The notes: a model not told the origin generated them from the sequence alone. DNA of 64,000 nucleotides from Emcibacter sp. (GCA_021647465.1 JAKIUQ010000006.1:1-64000), one strand, 5' to 3'. Shown: positions 41,284 to 50,461, numbered from the stretch's first letter. A program made the numbers and translations.

Positions 41284-43257
41284 TTAAAGTTTGTTTTTTA
41301 CCGCCGTGACGATTGCCTCTGCCGTAATGCCGAAATTCTTGTATAGCTCATTTGCCGGCGCAGAAGCCCCGAAACTGTTCATGCCGATGATAATGCCATC
41401 TCGCCCGACATAACGTTCCCAGCCGAATGTTGATCCGGCTTCTATGGAAACATTAATGGCGGCATTGCCGAGGATTTCGGCTTTATACTCTTCTGACTGC
41501 TCGTCAAATATATCGGTGCAGGGCATGGATATCACGCGGGTTGGAATGCCGTCCTCCTGTAAAGTTTCGCGGGCTTTTACGGCCAGTTCAACTTCTGATC
41601 CTGTGGCAATGATGGTAACTTTTGCCGCGCCGTCTGCGGGGCGCAATTCATAACCGCCTTTGGCCACCAGATTTTCACGGCTATGGGTAAGGCGCACGGG
41701 CTCAAGCCCCTGGCGGGTCAGGGCCAGTACGCTTGGGCGGGTTTTATCCTGCAGGGCGCAGGCCCAGGCTTCGGCGGTTTCAACCGCATCGGCGGGGCGA
41801 TAAGTCGCCAGATTCGGCATCACGCGCAGGCTCATTAAATGTTCAACCGGCTGATGGGTCGGCCCGTCTTCGCCAAGGCCGATACTGTCATGTGTCATGA
41901 CATAAATCACCCGTTGCCCCATCAGGGCGCTTAGGCGAATGGCAGAACGGCAATAATCGGTGAAGACCATGAATGTCCCGCCGTAGGGGATATATTCCCC
42001 GTGCAGCGCAAGCCCGTTCATGACCGCAGACATGCCAAATTCCCGCACGCCGTAATACATATAACGGCCCGCAAAGTCATCGGCGGTGATCGGGTTTTGA
42101 TCTTTGGTCCTGGTATTATTTGACCCTGTCAAATCCGCAGAGCCGCCAATGGTTTCCAGCAGGATAGGATTTATGACCTCAAGGGCCATTTCAGAGGCCT
42201 TACGGGTGGCAACCTTCACCGGATTTTCCGCCAGATCTTTTTTAAAGGCTTCAATAGCCGCGTCAAAATTGGCCGGAAGGTCTTTATTTAACCGGCGGGT
42301 AAAGTCGGCTTTAATGGCTTCATCCAAACCGTCAAAGGCCATTTTCCATTTCTCGGCCAATGCCTTTGACCGGCTGCCCGCATCACGCCAGGCGGCCAAT
42401 ATATCTTCTGGAATGACAAATGGGGCATAGGGCCAGTTGAGCATTTTACGGGCGGCGGCAATTTCCGCATCCCCAAGAGGCGCGCCGTGAACAGCGGAGG
42501 TGCCCTGTTTGGTCGGGGCGCCGTAACCAATGGTGGTTCGGCAGGCAATCATGGACGGGCGATTGTCATTCTTGGCGGCTTCAATGGCCGCGTCGATCTC
42601 TTCCATGTCATGACCATTAATGGCTTGAACATGCCAGCCAGAGGCCGTAAAGCGGGCCATTTGATCATCGGATACGGTGGCGCTGGTGCTGCCATCAATG
42701 CAAATTTCGTTATCGTCCCATAGCAGGATCATTTTGCCAAGTTTCCAATGTCCGGCCATGGATATGGCCTCGTGGCTGATGCCTTCCATCAAACAGCCAT
42801 CACCGCAGATCACATAGGTATGATGATCAATGATGTCGCCCATGCAGGCCTGTGACAATCGTTCGGCCAAGGCAAAACCAACGGAAGAGGCAAGGCCCTG
42901 TCCAAGCGGCCCCGTGGTCATCTCAATGCCGGGCAGTTCGCCGAATTCCGGATGGCCCGCGCAGGGCTGATGCAACTGGCGGAAATTTTTTATGTCATCC
43001 ATGGTCGGATTTTCATATCCGGTAAGATGCAGCAGAGAATAAAGCAGCATCGAGCCATGACCGGCGGATAATATAAAGCGATCCCGATTGGGCCATTCCG
43101 GCCATTTGGGATCGAATTTCAGATGTTTTGTGAAAAGAACGGTTGCCACATCGGCCATACCCATGGGCATGCCCGGATGCCCTGAATTTGCCGCCTGCAC
43201 GGCATCCATGGACAAAGCACGAATTGCATTGGCCATATCGGTTTGTGAAATTGTCAT
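41284..43257 (-). CDS. tkt: Transketolase
   Basis: Transketolase moves two-carbon units between sugar phosphates in the pentose phosphate pathway, using thiamine diphosphate and Mg. The 657-residue protein has the N-terminal ANAIRALSMDAVQAANSGHPGMPMG, LSAGHGSMLLYSLLHL, the ThDP motif GDGCLMEGISHEA, the pyrimidine-domain FTDYCRSAIRLSALM and THDSIGLGEDGPTHQPVEHL, and a C-terminal transketolase domain with FGASAPANELYKNFG. Lead gene of tkt-gap-pgk-thiE. The upstream gap, 43258-43526, holds the divergent promoters but no clear consensus was seen. Confidence 0.97.
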   Translation of the reverse strand: MTISQTDMANAIRALSMDAVQAANSGHPGMPMGMADVATVLFTKHLKFDPKWPEWPNRDRFILSAGHGSMLLYSLLHLTGYENPTMDDIKNFRQLHQPCAGHPEFGELPGIEMTTGPLGQGLASSVGFALAERLSQACMGDIIDHHTYVICGDGCLMEGISHEAISMAGHWKLGKMILLWDDNEICIDGSTSATVSDDQMARFTASGWHVQAINGHDMEEIDAAIEAAKNDNRPSMIACRTTIGYGAPTKQGTSAVHGAPLGDAEIAAARKMLNWPYAPFVIPEDILAAWRDAGSRSKALAEKWKMAFDGLDEAIKADFTRRLNKDLPANFDAAIEAFKKDLAENPVKVATRKASEMALEVINPILLETIGGSADLTGSNNTRTKDQNPITADDFAGRYMYYGVREFGMSAVMNGLALHGEYIPYGGTFMVFTDYCRSAIRLSALMGQRVIYVMTHDSIGLGEDGPTHQPVEHLMSLRVMPNLATYRPADAVETAEAWACALQDKTRPSVLALTRQGLEPVRLTHSRENLVAKGGYELRPADGAAKVTIIATGSEVELAVKARETLQEDGIPTRVISMPCTDIFDEQSEEYKAEILGNAAINVSIEAGSTFGWERYVGRDGIIIGMNSFGASAPANELYKNFGITAEAIVTAVKNKL

Positions 43258-43526
43258 ATTATTCTTACCGGCTATATATAAATTGAAGAAAAATGCCCAG
43301 CTAACTTACCCGGATAGCTTATCCTGTTTATGGCCGCACAATGAACGTTTGCGGCCCTTTCGTCAACCGGCTTGTATGATTTTCTATGTTTTTTAGGGCT
43401 TCTGAATTGTTTTTAATTATTTGACTTCAAAAAGCTGTTTTAATTTGTAACAATGTCCTTTGCGGTTTTCATCTGCTTCAGTAAAAAGAAAGCTGTGATT
43501 CTATAATTATGACGAAGGGGAAGAGC

Positions 43527-43865
43527 ATGCGGGAAAGTAAAAAAGCGATGAGTGCGGAACAGGCCCGGGCGGCCATGGAGGCGGCCTTGACACGTTTGGA
43601 AAGAAGTGTGCTTAACCGTGCGGCACAAGGCGTGACCAGTTCAGGCGAGCAAGCGGTTTATATCGAACGGCTTGAAAGTGAAAACAAGCAAATGAGCCGT
43701 GATCTGGCGGAAATGAAGAAACATTGTATTGCCTTGAAAAATGGTTATGAGAGTTTGGAAAAAAAATGTCAGGCTCTGGCAGACGCCAATGATTCGGCGG
43801 AAAAAGAATTGGCCACTACCCTGCAGGATCTTGACCAGCTGATTGCACAGAAAAGTTTGCATTAA
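43527..43865 (+). CDS. Small coiled-coil protein (DUF4164-like) upstream of zapA
   Basis: A 112-residue, Ala/Glu/Lys-rich protein predicted to be almost wholly coiled coil, with heptad-like leucines in AMEAALTRLERSVLNRA, YIERLESENKQMSRDLAEMKKHCIALKNGYESLEKKCQ and ELATTLQDLDQL. In alphaproteobacteria small coiled-coil proteins of this kind (DUF4164 type) often precede zapA, and may act with it in cell division, but that is inferred from position. ATG 43527 has GGGGAAGAG upstream; ATG 43509 has no ribosome site. The zapA ATG follows 33 bases after its stop. Confidence 0.72.
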   Translation: MRESKKAMSAEQARAAMEAALTRLERSVLNRAAQGVTSSGEQAVYIERLESENKQMSRDLAEMKKHCIALKNGYESLEKKCQALADANDSAEKELATTLQDLDQLIAQKSLH

Positions 43866-43898
43866 GATTCATAAAAAGAATCACCTTAGGAAAGAAAT

Positions 43899-44216
43899 AT
43901 GGCTAATGTAATTGTAAGATTTAACCGTCAGGATTACCATCTTGCCTGCAAGGACGGTGAAAGTGAAAGGCTGTTGAAATTGGCCGATTATGTCAATGGC
44001 AAGGCCGATAAAATCGCACAGGCCATGGGGGCCGTCTCGGATATTCGCCTGTTATTGATGACGGCCATATTGCTGGCCGATGAATTGGATGAGGCACGGG
44101 ACGGCAAGCCTATGGCCTTAAAGGATGATCAGGATCAGGCCGCCCAAATGGAAAAAACAATCGTGAGCACCATCAAGCGTATTGAGGATATCACCCGTGA
44201 GGTTGAAGACGCTTGA
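43899..44216 (+). CDS. zapA: Cell division protein ZapA
   Basis: ZapA binds FtsZ and bundles its protofilaments at the division site. The 105-residue product has the beta-hairpin start VIVRFNRQDYHLACKDGESERLLKLADYVNGKADKIAQAMG, then DIRLLLMTAILLADELDEA and a C-terminal coiled coil, matching the ZapA family in length and order. AGGAAAGAA precedes the ATG. Next on the chromosome is a convergent serine hydrolase, so the 6S RNA and ygfA neighbours seen after zapA in other bacteria are not here. Confidence 0.9.
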   Translation: MANVIVRFNRQDYHLACKDGESERLLKLADYVNGKADKIAQAMGAVSDIRLLLMTAILLADELDEARDGKPMALKDDQDQAAQMEKTIVSTIKRIEDITREVEDA

Positions 44217-44229
44217 GTTGCAGGCATGA

Positions 44230-45456
44230 TTATTCTGCGCCGCCCTCATTTGTCCCCGAATTTTCATGAAGACTATCCGTTATTGCCCTGAAAAAGGATA
44301 TGGTTTCATGCTTGGAGCCGCGTTCATCCATGAAGTCTAGATCGGCTGAATTCTTGACGATAACAATATTTTCTGGCTGGTTAACATAAATATACTGGCC
44401 ATAAATGCCGCCGGCAAAAAATTCTCCGGGGCGCGCGTCCGGGGCCAGCCACCATTGGAAACCATAGCCGAATTTATTTTTTCCCGGCTTGTTATAGTCA
44501 GAAGAGGGGCTGGTTACGGCCTTGACCCATGCCGCCGGAATGACTTGTTCGCCCGCCCAAGTGCCATTATTCAGGTAAAGCCGGCCAAAACGGGCATAAT
44601 CACGGGTTGTCACATTCAGGCCACCAAGGGCAAATTCCGCGCCGGCGGAATCCGTTAGCCAGCGTGCGCCCGATTCCATGCCGATTTTGGACCAGATATG
44701 CTCTTCGGCCTGCTGGATCAGACTTTTGCCGGTAACGCGGCGCGCAATCATGCCAATGACATGCGTATCCATGGAGACATAATGAAATTCCTGACCCGGT
44801 GGTTTTTCTTTAACCAGAGTGGTGGTGAATTCATCCAGTGATCCGCCAATGGCCAATATACGGCCCATGCGATTAATATCGGAATAGAAATCGCCGTAAT
44901 CTTCATTCCATAAAACGCCGGACGACATTTGCAGCACATCACGAATGGGCACGCCTTCATAGCCGCTGCCGATCATTTCGGGCAGATATTTTTCCACGGG
45001 CGCGTCAATGTCGATCAAGCCATCATGAACGGCGATACCAAATAATGTCACGGTGAAGGATTTTGCCATGGACCATGAAATCCGCAGATCATCGGCCCCT
45101 GTGCCTTGGTAATATTGCTCAAAATTGATTTTGTCATCTTTGATGACCAGCAGCGCCGTTGTTGCGCGCCGGCTTAAAAATTCATCACGGTTAACGGTCT
45201 CGCCGCGATAAGTGAAGCTATCAGGTAACTCACTAGGAGACGTACCAAATTTAAAAATATCGCCGGATCTTTTTATAGGACTGCTTAAGAATATTTCATC
45301 CATATGAGAGAAGTTATGGACAATATTCTCCTTCTCGAACAAGGTCATAGTGCCATAAAGTCGGCTTGCCTTTTCATGATTAAAGGCCACGATCCCCGCG
45401 AAGACAATCAGAGCAAGAAACAATGTTGCGCCGGTAATTTTCAAAAATCTAGCCAT
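44230..45456 (-). CDS. Serine hydrolase, beta-lactamase class C/PBP-like fold
   Basis: A 408-residue protein with an N-terminal membrane helix (about 6-25) that anchors a periplasmic domain. Catalytic motifs of the class C beta-lactamase superfamily are seen: SxxK as SMAK (Ser129, Lys132) in ISWSMAKSF, YxS in HYVSMDTHV, and a late glycine-rich GGIYGQYIYV in place of the KTG motif, as in esterase and carboxypeptidase relatives. The natural substrate is unknown. It is the last gene after gcvPB on the minus strand, 19 bases away, possibly by readthrough, and convergent with zapA. Confidence 0.85.
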   Translation of the reverse strand: MARFLKITGATLFLALIVFAGIVAFNHEKASRLYGTMTLFEKENIVHNFSHMDEIFLSSPIKRSGDIFKFGTSPSELPDSFTYRGETVNRDEFLSRRATTALLVIKDDKINFEQYYQGTGADDLRISWSMAKSFTVTLFGIAVHDGLIDIDAPVEKYLPEMIGSGYEGVPIRDVLQMSSGVLWNEDYGDFYSDINRMGRILAIGGSLDEFTTTLVKEKPPGQEFHYVSMDTHVIGMIARRVTGKSLIQQAEEHIWSKIGMESGARWLTDSAGAEFALGGLNVTTRDYARFGRLYLNNGTWAGEQVIPAAWVKAVTSPSSDYNKPGKNKFGYGFQWWLAPDARPGEFFAGGIYGQYIYVNQPENIVIVKNSADLDFMDERGSKHETISFFRAITDSLHENSGTNEGGAE

Positions 45457-45475
45457 AACTTTCCCTGTATATTTT

Positions 45476-47020
45476 TTAATCCTCTTTGCGCCAGCGTAGC
45501 ACAGGATTGCGGGCGGCTAAAGTCTCATCTAGTCTTTTCAGGGGCGCAAGATAGGGCGCGCCGGTAAAGAGTGCCGAATTTCCCGATTTTGCCTGCGCCA
45601 CCAAATGACGTAAGGCACCGATAAATTGATCAACGGATTGTTTGCTTTCGCTTTCCGTCGGTTCGATCAGCATGGCCCCATGGACAACCAGCGGAAAATA
45701 CATGGTCATGGGGTGGTAGCCTTCGTCAATCATTGCCTTGGCAAAATCCAGAGTCGTCACGCCGGTGCCTTCCAGGAAGCGATCATCAAACAGACATTCA
45801 TGCATGCACGGTCCTTCGAAACTTAAGGTCATGATGTCCTGCAGTGACGCCATGACGTAATTGGCGTTCAGCACGCTGTCTTCGGCCACGCGGGCAAGGC
45901 CATCTGATCCATGTGACATCATAAAGGCCAGGGCGCGGATATTCATGCCCATTTGCCCATGAAAAGCGGTCATGCGGCCAAAACTGTCTCCGCCCCCCGT
46001 CACATGTTCAACCAACGCGAAACCATCTTCGCCATGAACCACATAAGGCACCGGGGCAAAGGGGGCCAAGGCCTCGGACAGGACAACCGGGCCCGCGCCG
46101 GGGCCGCCGCCGCCGTGGGGCGTGGAAAAGGTTTTATGCAGATTGATATGCATGGCATCAACGCCCAGATCGCCGGGGCGCACCTTGCCAACGATGGCAT
46201 TGAAATTGGCCCCGTCGCAATAAAAATATCCGCCCGCGGCATGAACCGCGTCCGCAATGTCAATGATGTCGCGTTCAAAAAGGCCGCAAGTATTGGGGTT
46301 GGTCAACATAATGGCCGCCACATCGGGGCCAAGGGCGTCTTTGAGGGCGCGCAAGTCAACGCGGCCCGCTTTATTGGCGGGGATGGATTTTACTTTATAG
46401 CCGCATAAGGCCGCGGTCGCAGGGTTGGTGCCATGGGCCGATTCAGGGGCCAGAACGATGGTACGGTTTTCGCCGCGCTTATCCAGGGCTGCGCGAATGG
46501 CCATCAGGCCGCAAAGCTCGCCGTGGGCGCCGGCTTTTGGCGACATGGCAACGGCGGGCATGCCGGTTAACGTCTTTAACCAATGGGCCAGCCTGTCCAT
46601 AAGCTCGAGCGCCCCCTGAACCGTAGAAATGGGTTGCAGGGGATGAATATCGGCAAGGCCCGGCAGGCGGGCGACTTTTTCATTGATACGCGGATTATGT
46701 TTCATGGTGCAGGAACCCAGCGGGTATAGTCCCATGTCGATAGCATAATTTTTCCGGCTGAGCCGTGTATAATGGCGCAGGGCTTCCGGCTCGGACAATC
46801 CGGCAAGGCCAATCTCGTTATCCCGGGTAATGCCGCAAAGACGGCTTTCGAAAACCGGCAAATCTTCAAGGTCAACGCCCGTGCGCTGCGTATCGCCAAT
46901 TTCGTAAATGAGCAATTCATCCTGTTCCAGACCGCGGTTTCCCGTATGGGTAGTGAAGCTTTCCGGGGATAGGCTGGCGGCGGTGTTGATGTCTGTGGGA
47001 CGACCTTGTTTATTCATCAT
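45476..47020 (-). CDS. gcvPB: Glycine dehydrogenase (decarboxylating) subunit 2
   Basis: This is the PLP-carrying half of the split P-protein of the glycine cleavage system, which decarboxylates glycine and passes the aminomethyl group to the H-protein lipoyl arm. The 514 residues contain CTMKHNPRINEKVARLPG, AHGTNPATAALCGYK and the Schiff-base Lys in HINLHKTFSTPHGGGGPGAGP. It overlaps the gcvPA stop (ATGA type) on the same strand; the start may be either of two adjacent ATGs. The operon is gcvT-gcvH-gcvPA-gcvPB. Confidence 0.96.
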   Translation of the reverse strand: MMNKQGRPTDINTAASLSPESFTTHTGNRGLEQDELLIYEIGDTQRTGVDLEDLPVFESRLCGITRDNEIGLAGLSEPEALRHYTRLSRKNYAIDMGLYPLGSCTMKHNPRINEKVARLPGLADIHPLQPISTVQGALELMDRLAHWLKTLTGMPAVAMSPKAGAHGELCGLMAIRAALDKRGENRTIVLAPESAHGTNPATAALCGYKVKSIPANKAGRVDLRALKDALGPDVAAIMLTNPNTCGLFERDIIDIADAVHAAGGYFYCDGANFNAIVGKVRPGDLGVDAMHINLHKTFSTPHGGGGPGAGPVVLSEALAPFAPVPYVVHGEDGFALVEHVTGGGDSFGRMTAFHGQMGMNIRALAFMMSHGSDGLARVAEDSVLNANYVMASLQDIMTLSFEGPCMHECLFDDRFLEGTGVTTLDFAKAMIDEGYHPMTMYFPLVVHGAMLIEPTESESKQSVDQFIGALRHLVAQAKSGNSALFTGAPYLAPLKRLDETLAARNPVLRWRKED

Positions 47021-48363
47021 TTTATCAGTTCTTTCAGGGCGCAGACCAGATGATCCATGTCTTCTTCTGTCACGGTTTCCGTGACCGCCATCAGTAATCT
47101 GTTTTTCATATCAGGATCATCGGGATAAAGCCGCGATAAGGGCACGCCGCCTAATATTTTCATATCGGCAAGCCGCTCTATGGCCTCTGCCGCGTCCATC
47201 GGTAATTCGACGGTGAATTCATTGAAGAAGGTTTTGTTCAAGAGCTTAACGCCCTCAATGAGCGCGACCTTGTCGGCAAGCTGCACGGCCTTGGCATGAT
47301 TAAGCCGGGCCAGATGCCGAAATCCCTTTTCACCAAGCAATGTCATATGAATGGTAAAGGCCAATGTGCATAGGCCCGCATTGGTGCAGATGTTGCTGGT
47401 GGCTTTCTCGCGGCGGATATGCTGCTCGCGGGTGGACAGGGTCAGGACAAAGCCCCGCTTGCCGTCCGCGTCCACCGTTTCGCCGCAGACGCGGCCCGGC
47501 ATGGTGCGCACGAATTTCTGGCGGGTGGCGAGCAAGCCGACATAAGGCCCGCCAAATGTCAGGCCATTGCCGATGGATTGTCCTTCGGCGACCACGATAT
47601 CGGCCCCCATGGCACCGGGGGAACGCACCGCGCCAAGTGAGACAACTTCGGTCACAACCACAACCAGCAGGGCCTTTCGGGCATGCAGGGCTTCTGCCAA
47701 TTTTGTATAATCCTGCAGGTTACCAAAAAAATCAGGATTCTGCACCACGACGCAGCTTGTTTCCTCATCTATCTGGTCAATCAGGTCATCAGCTAAATAG
47801 ATGTTTGGAGGATTGATCAGGGTTATATCTTCGGTAAATTTTGTCGCGCATCGGGTCACTTCAATATATTGAGGATGCAAACTGCCTGATAGAATGGCTT
47901 TTTTCTTGCGGCTGGCTCTTCGCGCCATCAGGACGGCTTCGCCGCAGGCGGTGGAACCGTCATACATGGAGGCGTTGGAGACTTCCATCCCCGTGATCTG
48001 GGCGACCTGTGTCTGGAATTCATACAGGGCCTGCAAGGTGCCTTGGGAAATTTCCGGCTGATAGGGGGTGTAGGCTGTCAGAAACTCCCCGCGCTGAATC
48101 AAATGATCGACCGTGCTTGGCACATAATGGCGATAAGCCCCCGCGCCGCAGAAAAAAGGCACAGACCCCGCCGGAATATTCTTTCCCGCCATGGCTCGAA
48201 AGTCTCTGTCGATGTCCATTTCCGACATATGTGCGGGCAGATCGACATATTCCTTTAACAGGGCGGCTTCAGGCACATCTTTAAAGAGATCATTGACCTC
48301 GGTGACGCCGATTTTTTCGAGCATCTCGCTGCGGTCTGTTGGGCTAAGCGGTAAATAACGCAT
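47017..48363 (-). CDS. gcvPA: Glycine dehydrogenase (decarboxylating) subunit 1
   Basis: The N-terminal half of the split P-protein; it forms the heterotetramer with gcvPB. The 448-residue product starts with MRYLPLSPTDRSEMLEKIGV and has FCGAGAYRHYVPSTVDHLIQRGEFLTAYTPYQPEISQGTLQALYEFQT, EVSNASMYDGSTACGEAVLMARR, and GQSIGNGLTFGGPYVGLLATR, all characteristic. It overlaps gcvPB by four bases and follows gcvH by 25 bases, and is required for glycine cleavage together with the T and L proteins. Confidence 0.96.
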   Translation of the reverse strand: MRYLPLSPTDRSEMLEKIGVTEVNDLFKDVPEAALLKEYVDLPAHMSEMDIDRDFRAMAGKNIPAGSVPFFCGAGAYRHYVPSTVDHLIQRGEFLTAYTPYQPEISQGTLQALYEFQTQVAQITGMEVSNASMYDGSTACGEAVLMARRASRKKKAILSGSLHPQYIEVTRCATKFTEDITLINPPNIYLADDLIDQIDEETSCVVVQNPDFFGNLQDYTKLAEALHARKALLVVVVTEVVSLGAVRSPGAMGADIVVAEGQSIGNGLTFGGPYVGLLATRQKFVRTMPGRVCGETVDADGKRGFVLTLSTREQHIRREKATSNICTNAGLCTLAFTIHMTLLGEKGFRHLARLNHAKAVQLADKVALIEGVKLLNKTFFNEFTVELPMDAAEAIERLADMKILGGVPLSRLYPDDPDMKNRLLMAVTETVTEEDMDHLVCALKELIK

Positions 48364-48388
48364 GGGTTCTAATGCCTTTAATATGTAA

Positions 48389-48763
48389 CTATTCTAATCC
48401 GTCGATATAGGCTTTATAGGCCGCTGCATTCATAAGCTCGTCAAGCTCATCCTTGTCGGAAATCGAGATTTTATAAAACCAGCCATCGGTTTCGGGGTGG
48501 GCATTGACAAGGGCAGGATCACTTTCCAGACTTTCGTTGATGGCGATCACTTCGCCGCCCACAGGCGTATAGATTTCACTGGCGGCTTTGACGGATTCGA
48601 CGACGGCGATCTCATCCCCTTTGTCATAATTATTGCCAACCTCCGGTACTTCGATAAAAACGATGTCACCAAGGGCATTCTGGGCATATTCGGTGATGCC
48701 AATGGTGCCGGTTTCGCCTTCTATGGAAATCCATTCATGTTCTTCTGAATAATATGTTGTCAT
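48389..48763 (-). CDS. gcvH: Glycine cleavage system H protein
   Basis: The lipoyl carrier of glycine cleavage; it shuttles the aminomethyl group from P to T protein and is reoxidised by the L protein. The 124-residue product shows EEHEWISIEGETGTIGITEYAQNALGDIVFIEVPEVGN and the lipoylation site Lys59 in VVESVKAASEIYTPVGGEV. It lies between gcvT and gcvPA, with a short 19-base spacer to gcvT. Length and sequence are normal. Confidence 0.97.
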   Translation of the reverse strand: MTTYYSEEHEWISIEGETGTIGITEYAQNALGDIVFIEVPEVGNNYDKGDEIAVVESVKAASEIYTPVGGEVIAINESLESDPALVNAHPETDGWFYKISISDKDELDELMNAAAYKAYIDGLE

Positions 48764-48782
48764 AGTATTTCACCTATTTGGT

Positions 48783-49919
48783 TTATGTTTTTCGGTAATA
48801 TCGTTGTGGAACAAAGGGCATCTTTGCCACATGGGCGGCGCGTGATTTCCCGCGCACGACAAGAAAAACCTCTGTGCCAACAGCGGCGAATTCCGGCTTG
48901 ATATAGCCCATCGCAACAGGGCCGCCAAATGTGGGGCCAAAACCACCGCTGGTAATGGTGCCAATTTCATGGCCTTCGGCATCCACAATAACCGTGCCTT
49001 CCCGCGCAGGCGCACGGCCAGCGGGCAGAATGCCGACGCGTTTTTTGGCGTAATTTTTGTTTTTTATCTGGGGCAAAATGATATGGTCACCGGGAAAGCC
49101 GCCTTCTTCGCGGCGTCTTTTGCCGATGGCCCAGAGAAGAGAAGCCTCAACAGGCGTCGTATCTGTGGTTAAATCATGACCATACAGGCATAAGCCGGCC
49201 TCAAGCCGCAGGCTGTCCCGCGCGCCAAGGCCGATGACCTCGACTTCTTCTTCTGCCAGAAGGGCGCGGCAGATGTCTTCGGCCTTATGGGCAGGGATGG
49301 AAATTTCATGGCCATCTTCACCGGTATAGCCAGATCGGCTGATATAACATTCTGCGCCGCAGATAGTCACCTCGGCATAGGTCATAAAATTCATTTGATC
49401 GGCACCAGAGGAAAATCGTGATAATACCTCTGCCGCCTTTGGGCCTTGCAAGGCGACAAGGGCGCGGTCGGTAATTTCGGTCAAGGTGAAGCCTTCAGGA
49501 AGATGGGCCTTCATATGGGCAATATCCTGTGATTTGCAGGCGGCATTGACCACCAGAAAAAGATCATTCTTCCGTTTGGTGATCATCAGATCATCCATGA
49601 TGCCGCCGTGATCATTGGTGAACATGCTATAGCGAATATGATTGACGGCCAGGTCTTTAATATTTCCGGGAACCAGGCTTTCTATCCAGATATCAGCGCC
49701 CGGGCCGGTGATGATCACCTGACCCATATGGGACACATCAAACAGGCCGGCGGCATTGCGGGTATGATTATGTTCCCCCATAACGCCAAGGGGATATTGC
49801 ACCGGCAGGGCATAGCCGGCGAAAGAAACCATTTTGCCGCCAAGCTTTTCATGCAAGGCAAAAAGAGGGGTTTTTAAAAGATCGCCAGTGTTTAAAGGAT
49901 GGCTGGTATCGGCACTCAA
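48783..49919 (-). CDS. gcvT: Glycine cleavage system aminomethyltransferase T protein
   Basis: GcvT releases ammonia from the H-protein-bound aminomethyl group and forms methylene-tetrahydrofolate. The 378-residue product has KTPLFALHEKLGGKMVSFAGYALPVQYPLGVMGEHNHTRNAAGLFDVSHMG, GYTGEDGHEISIPAHKAEDICRALL and DSLRLEAGLCLYGHDLT. No ATG fits: TTG at 49919 is preferred because GGAG lies seven bases upstream; a second TTG at 49937 lies upstream of that GGAG. It is the first gene of the operon and is preceded by a glycine riboswitch. Confidence 0.93.
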   Translation of the reverse strand: MSADTSHPLNTGDLLKTPLFALHEKLGGKMVSFAGYALPVQYPLGVMGEHNHTRNAAGLFDVSHMGQVIITGPGADIWIESLVPGNIKDLAVNHIRYSMFTNDHGGIMDDLMITKRKNDLFLVVNAACKSQDIAHMKAHLPEGFTLTEITDRALVALQGPKAAEVLSRFSSGADQMNFMTYAEVTICGAECYISRSGYTGEDGHEISIPAHKAEDICRALLAEEEVEVIGLGARDSLRLEAGLCLYGHDLTTDTTPVEASLLWAIGKRRREEGGFPGDHIILPQIKNKNYAKKRVGILPAGRAPAREGTVIVDAEGHEIGTITSGGFGPTFGGPVAMGYIKPEFAAVGTEVFLVVRGKSRAAHVAKMPFVPQRYYRKT

Positions 49920-49966
49920 TATATTTCTCCAGAGCAAGCACTAATCGCGCGCAAACCCGCGCCGTT

Positions 49967-50275
49967 GGTGCCCCCTCTGTCATAGGTACCTGAGAGATTT
50001 GACTTTATTTGGTTTGCGCTATCACTATCGTTACTTGAGCGCATTTTAATCTACGCTATCACTATCGTTACTTGAGCGCATTTTAATCTACGCTATCACT
50101 ATCGTTACTTGAGCGCAGGTACAAACCATAAAGCTTACCCCGTCGGTGGGATTTATTAAAAAACCCGCTTTCCAGAGTGCCATTAAATCCTGCGGTCCTT
50201 TATGCCTGAGAGTTTCCGGGGCGGTTGCTCCTTCGGCGCTGCCATAAACAGTCTCTCCCGCAGGGTCTGTTAGCA
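49967..50275 (-). promoter_or_regulatory. Tandem glycine riboswitch of gcvT
   Basis: Read on the minus strand, the first aptamer (50275 to about 50185) has GGGAGAG, GCGCCGAAGGAGCAA, and ACTCTCAGGCATAAAGGAC in the classical order of glycine aptamers. The second (about 50170 to 49967) has CTCTGG, CACCGACGGGGTAAG, then, after a long insertion, ATCTCTCAGGTACC and CAGAGGGGGC, its P1 being CTCTG with CAGAG. The P2 partner of the second aptamer is GAAAG instead of GAGAG, so one pair is lost. The expected size of about 200 bases is exceeded because of a 37-base tandem repeat within the second aptamer. No U-run follows before gcvT, so control may be at translation. Confidence 0.9.
50017..50117. repeat. 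37-bp tandem repeat, 2.7 copies, inside the second glycine aptamer
   Basis: Copies start at 50017, 50054 and 50091 (period exactly 37); the last is cut to 27 bases. Each unit begins CGCTATCACTATCGTTAC and ends ATTTTAATCTA, and copies are identical. The tract starts immediately after the arm GGTTTG (50011-50016) and ends just before CAAACC (50122-50127), which with CTTTAT/ATAAAG form a 12-pair helix with a two-base bulge (50003-50016 with 50122-50133). So the repeats fill the terminal loop of an extended helix. No spacers exist, so this is not CRISPR. Confidence 0.95.
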
Positions 50276-50461
50276 TGCCGCGCATAATAACCTTAATAGT
50301 TACAGAGTCAACGGGGGAACAACAGAAAGAGATAAGATATTGATCATGGGGGGGATATCTGCAATAAATAAACAAACTTGGATCTGATGGCCTTTATTCT
50401 AAAGTCCGTTTTATCAAATATTGATGCCAACCGAACGCTTAAATGAAGAAAGTTTGAAGAA

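Noticed and set aside
50017..50117. Possible CRISPR array
   Set aside because: The 37-base units are directly adjacent without unique spacers, only 2.7 copies exist, and no cas genes are present.
50088..50375. 95-codon minus-strand frame at the gcvT leader
   Set aside because: It covers the glycine riboswitch, and the sequence is explained by the RNA motifs and the tandem repeat rather than by coding.
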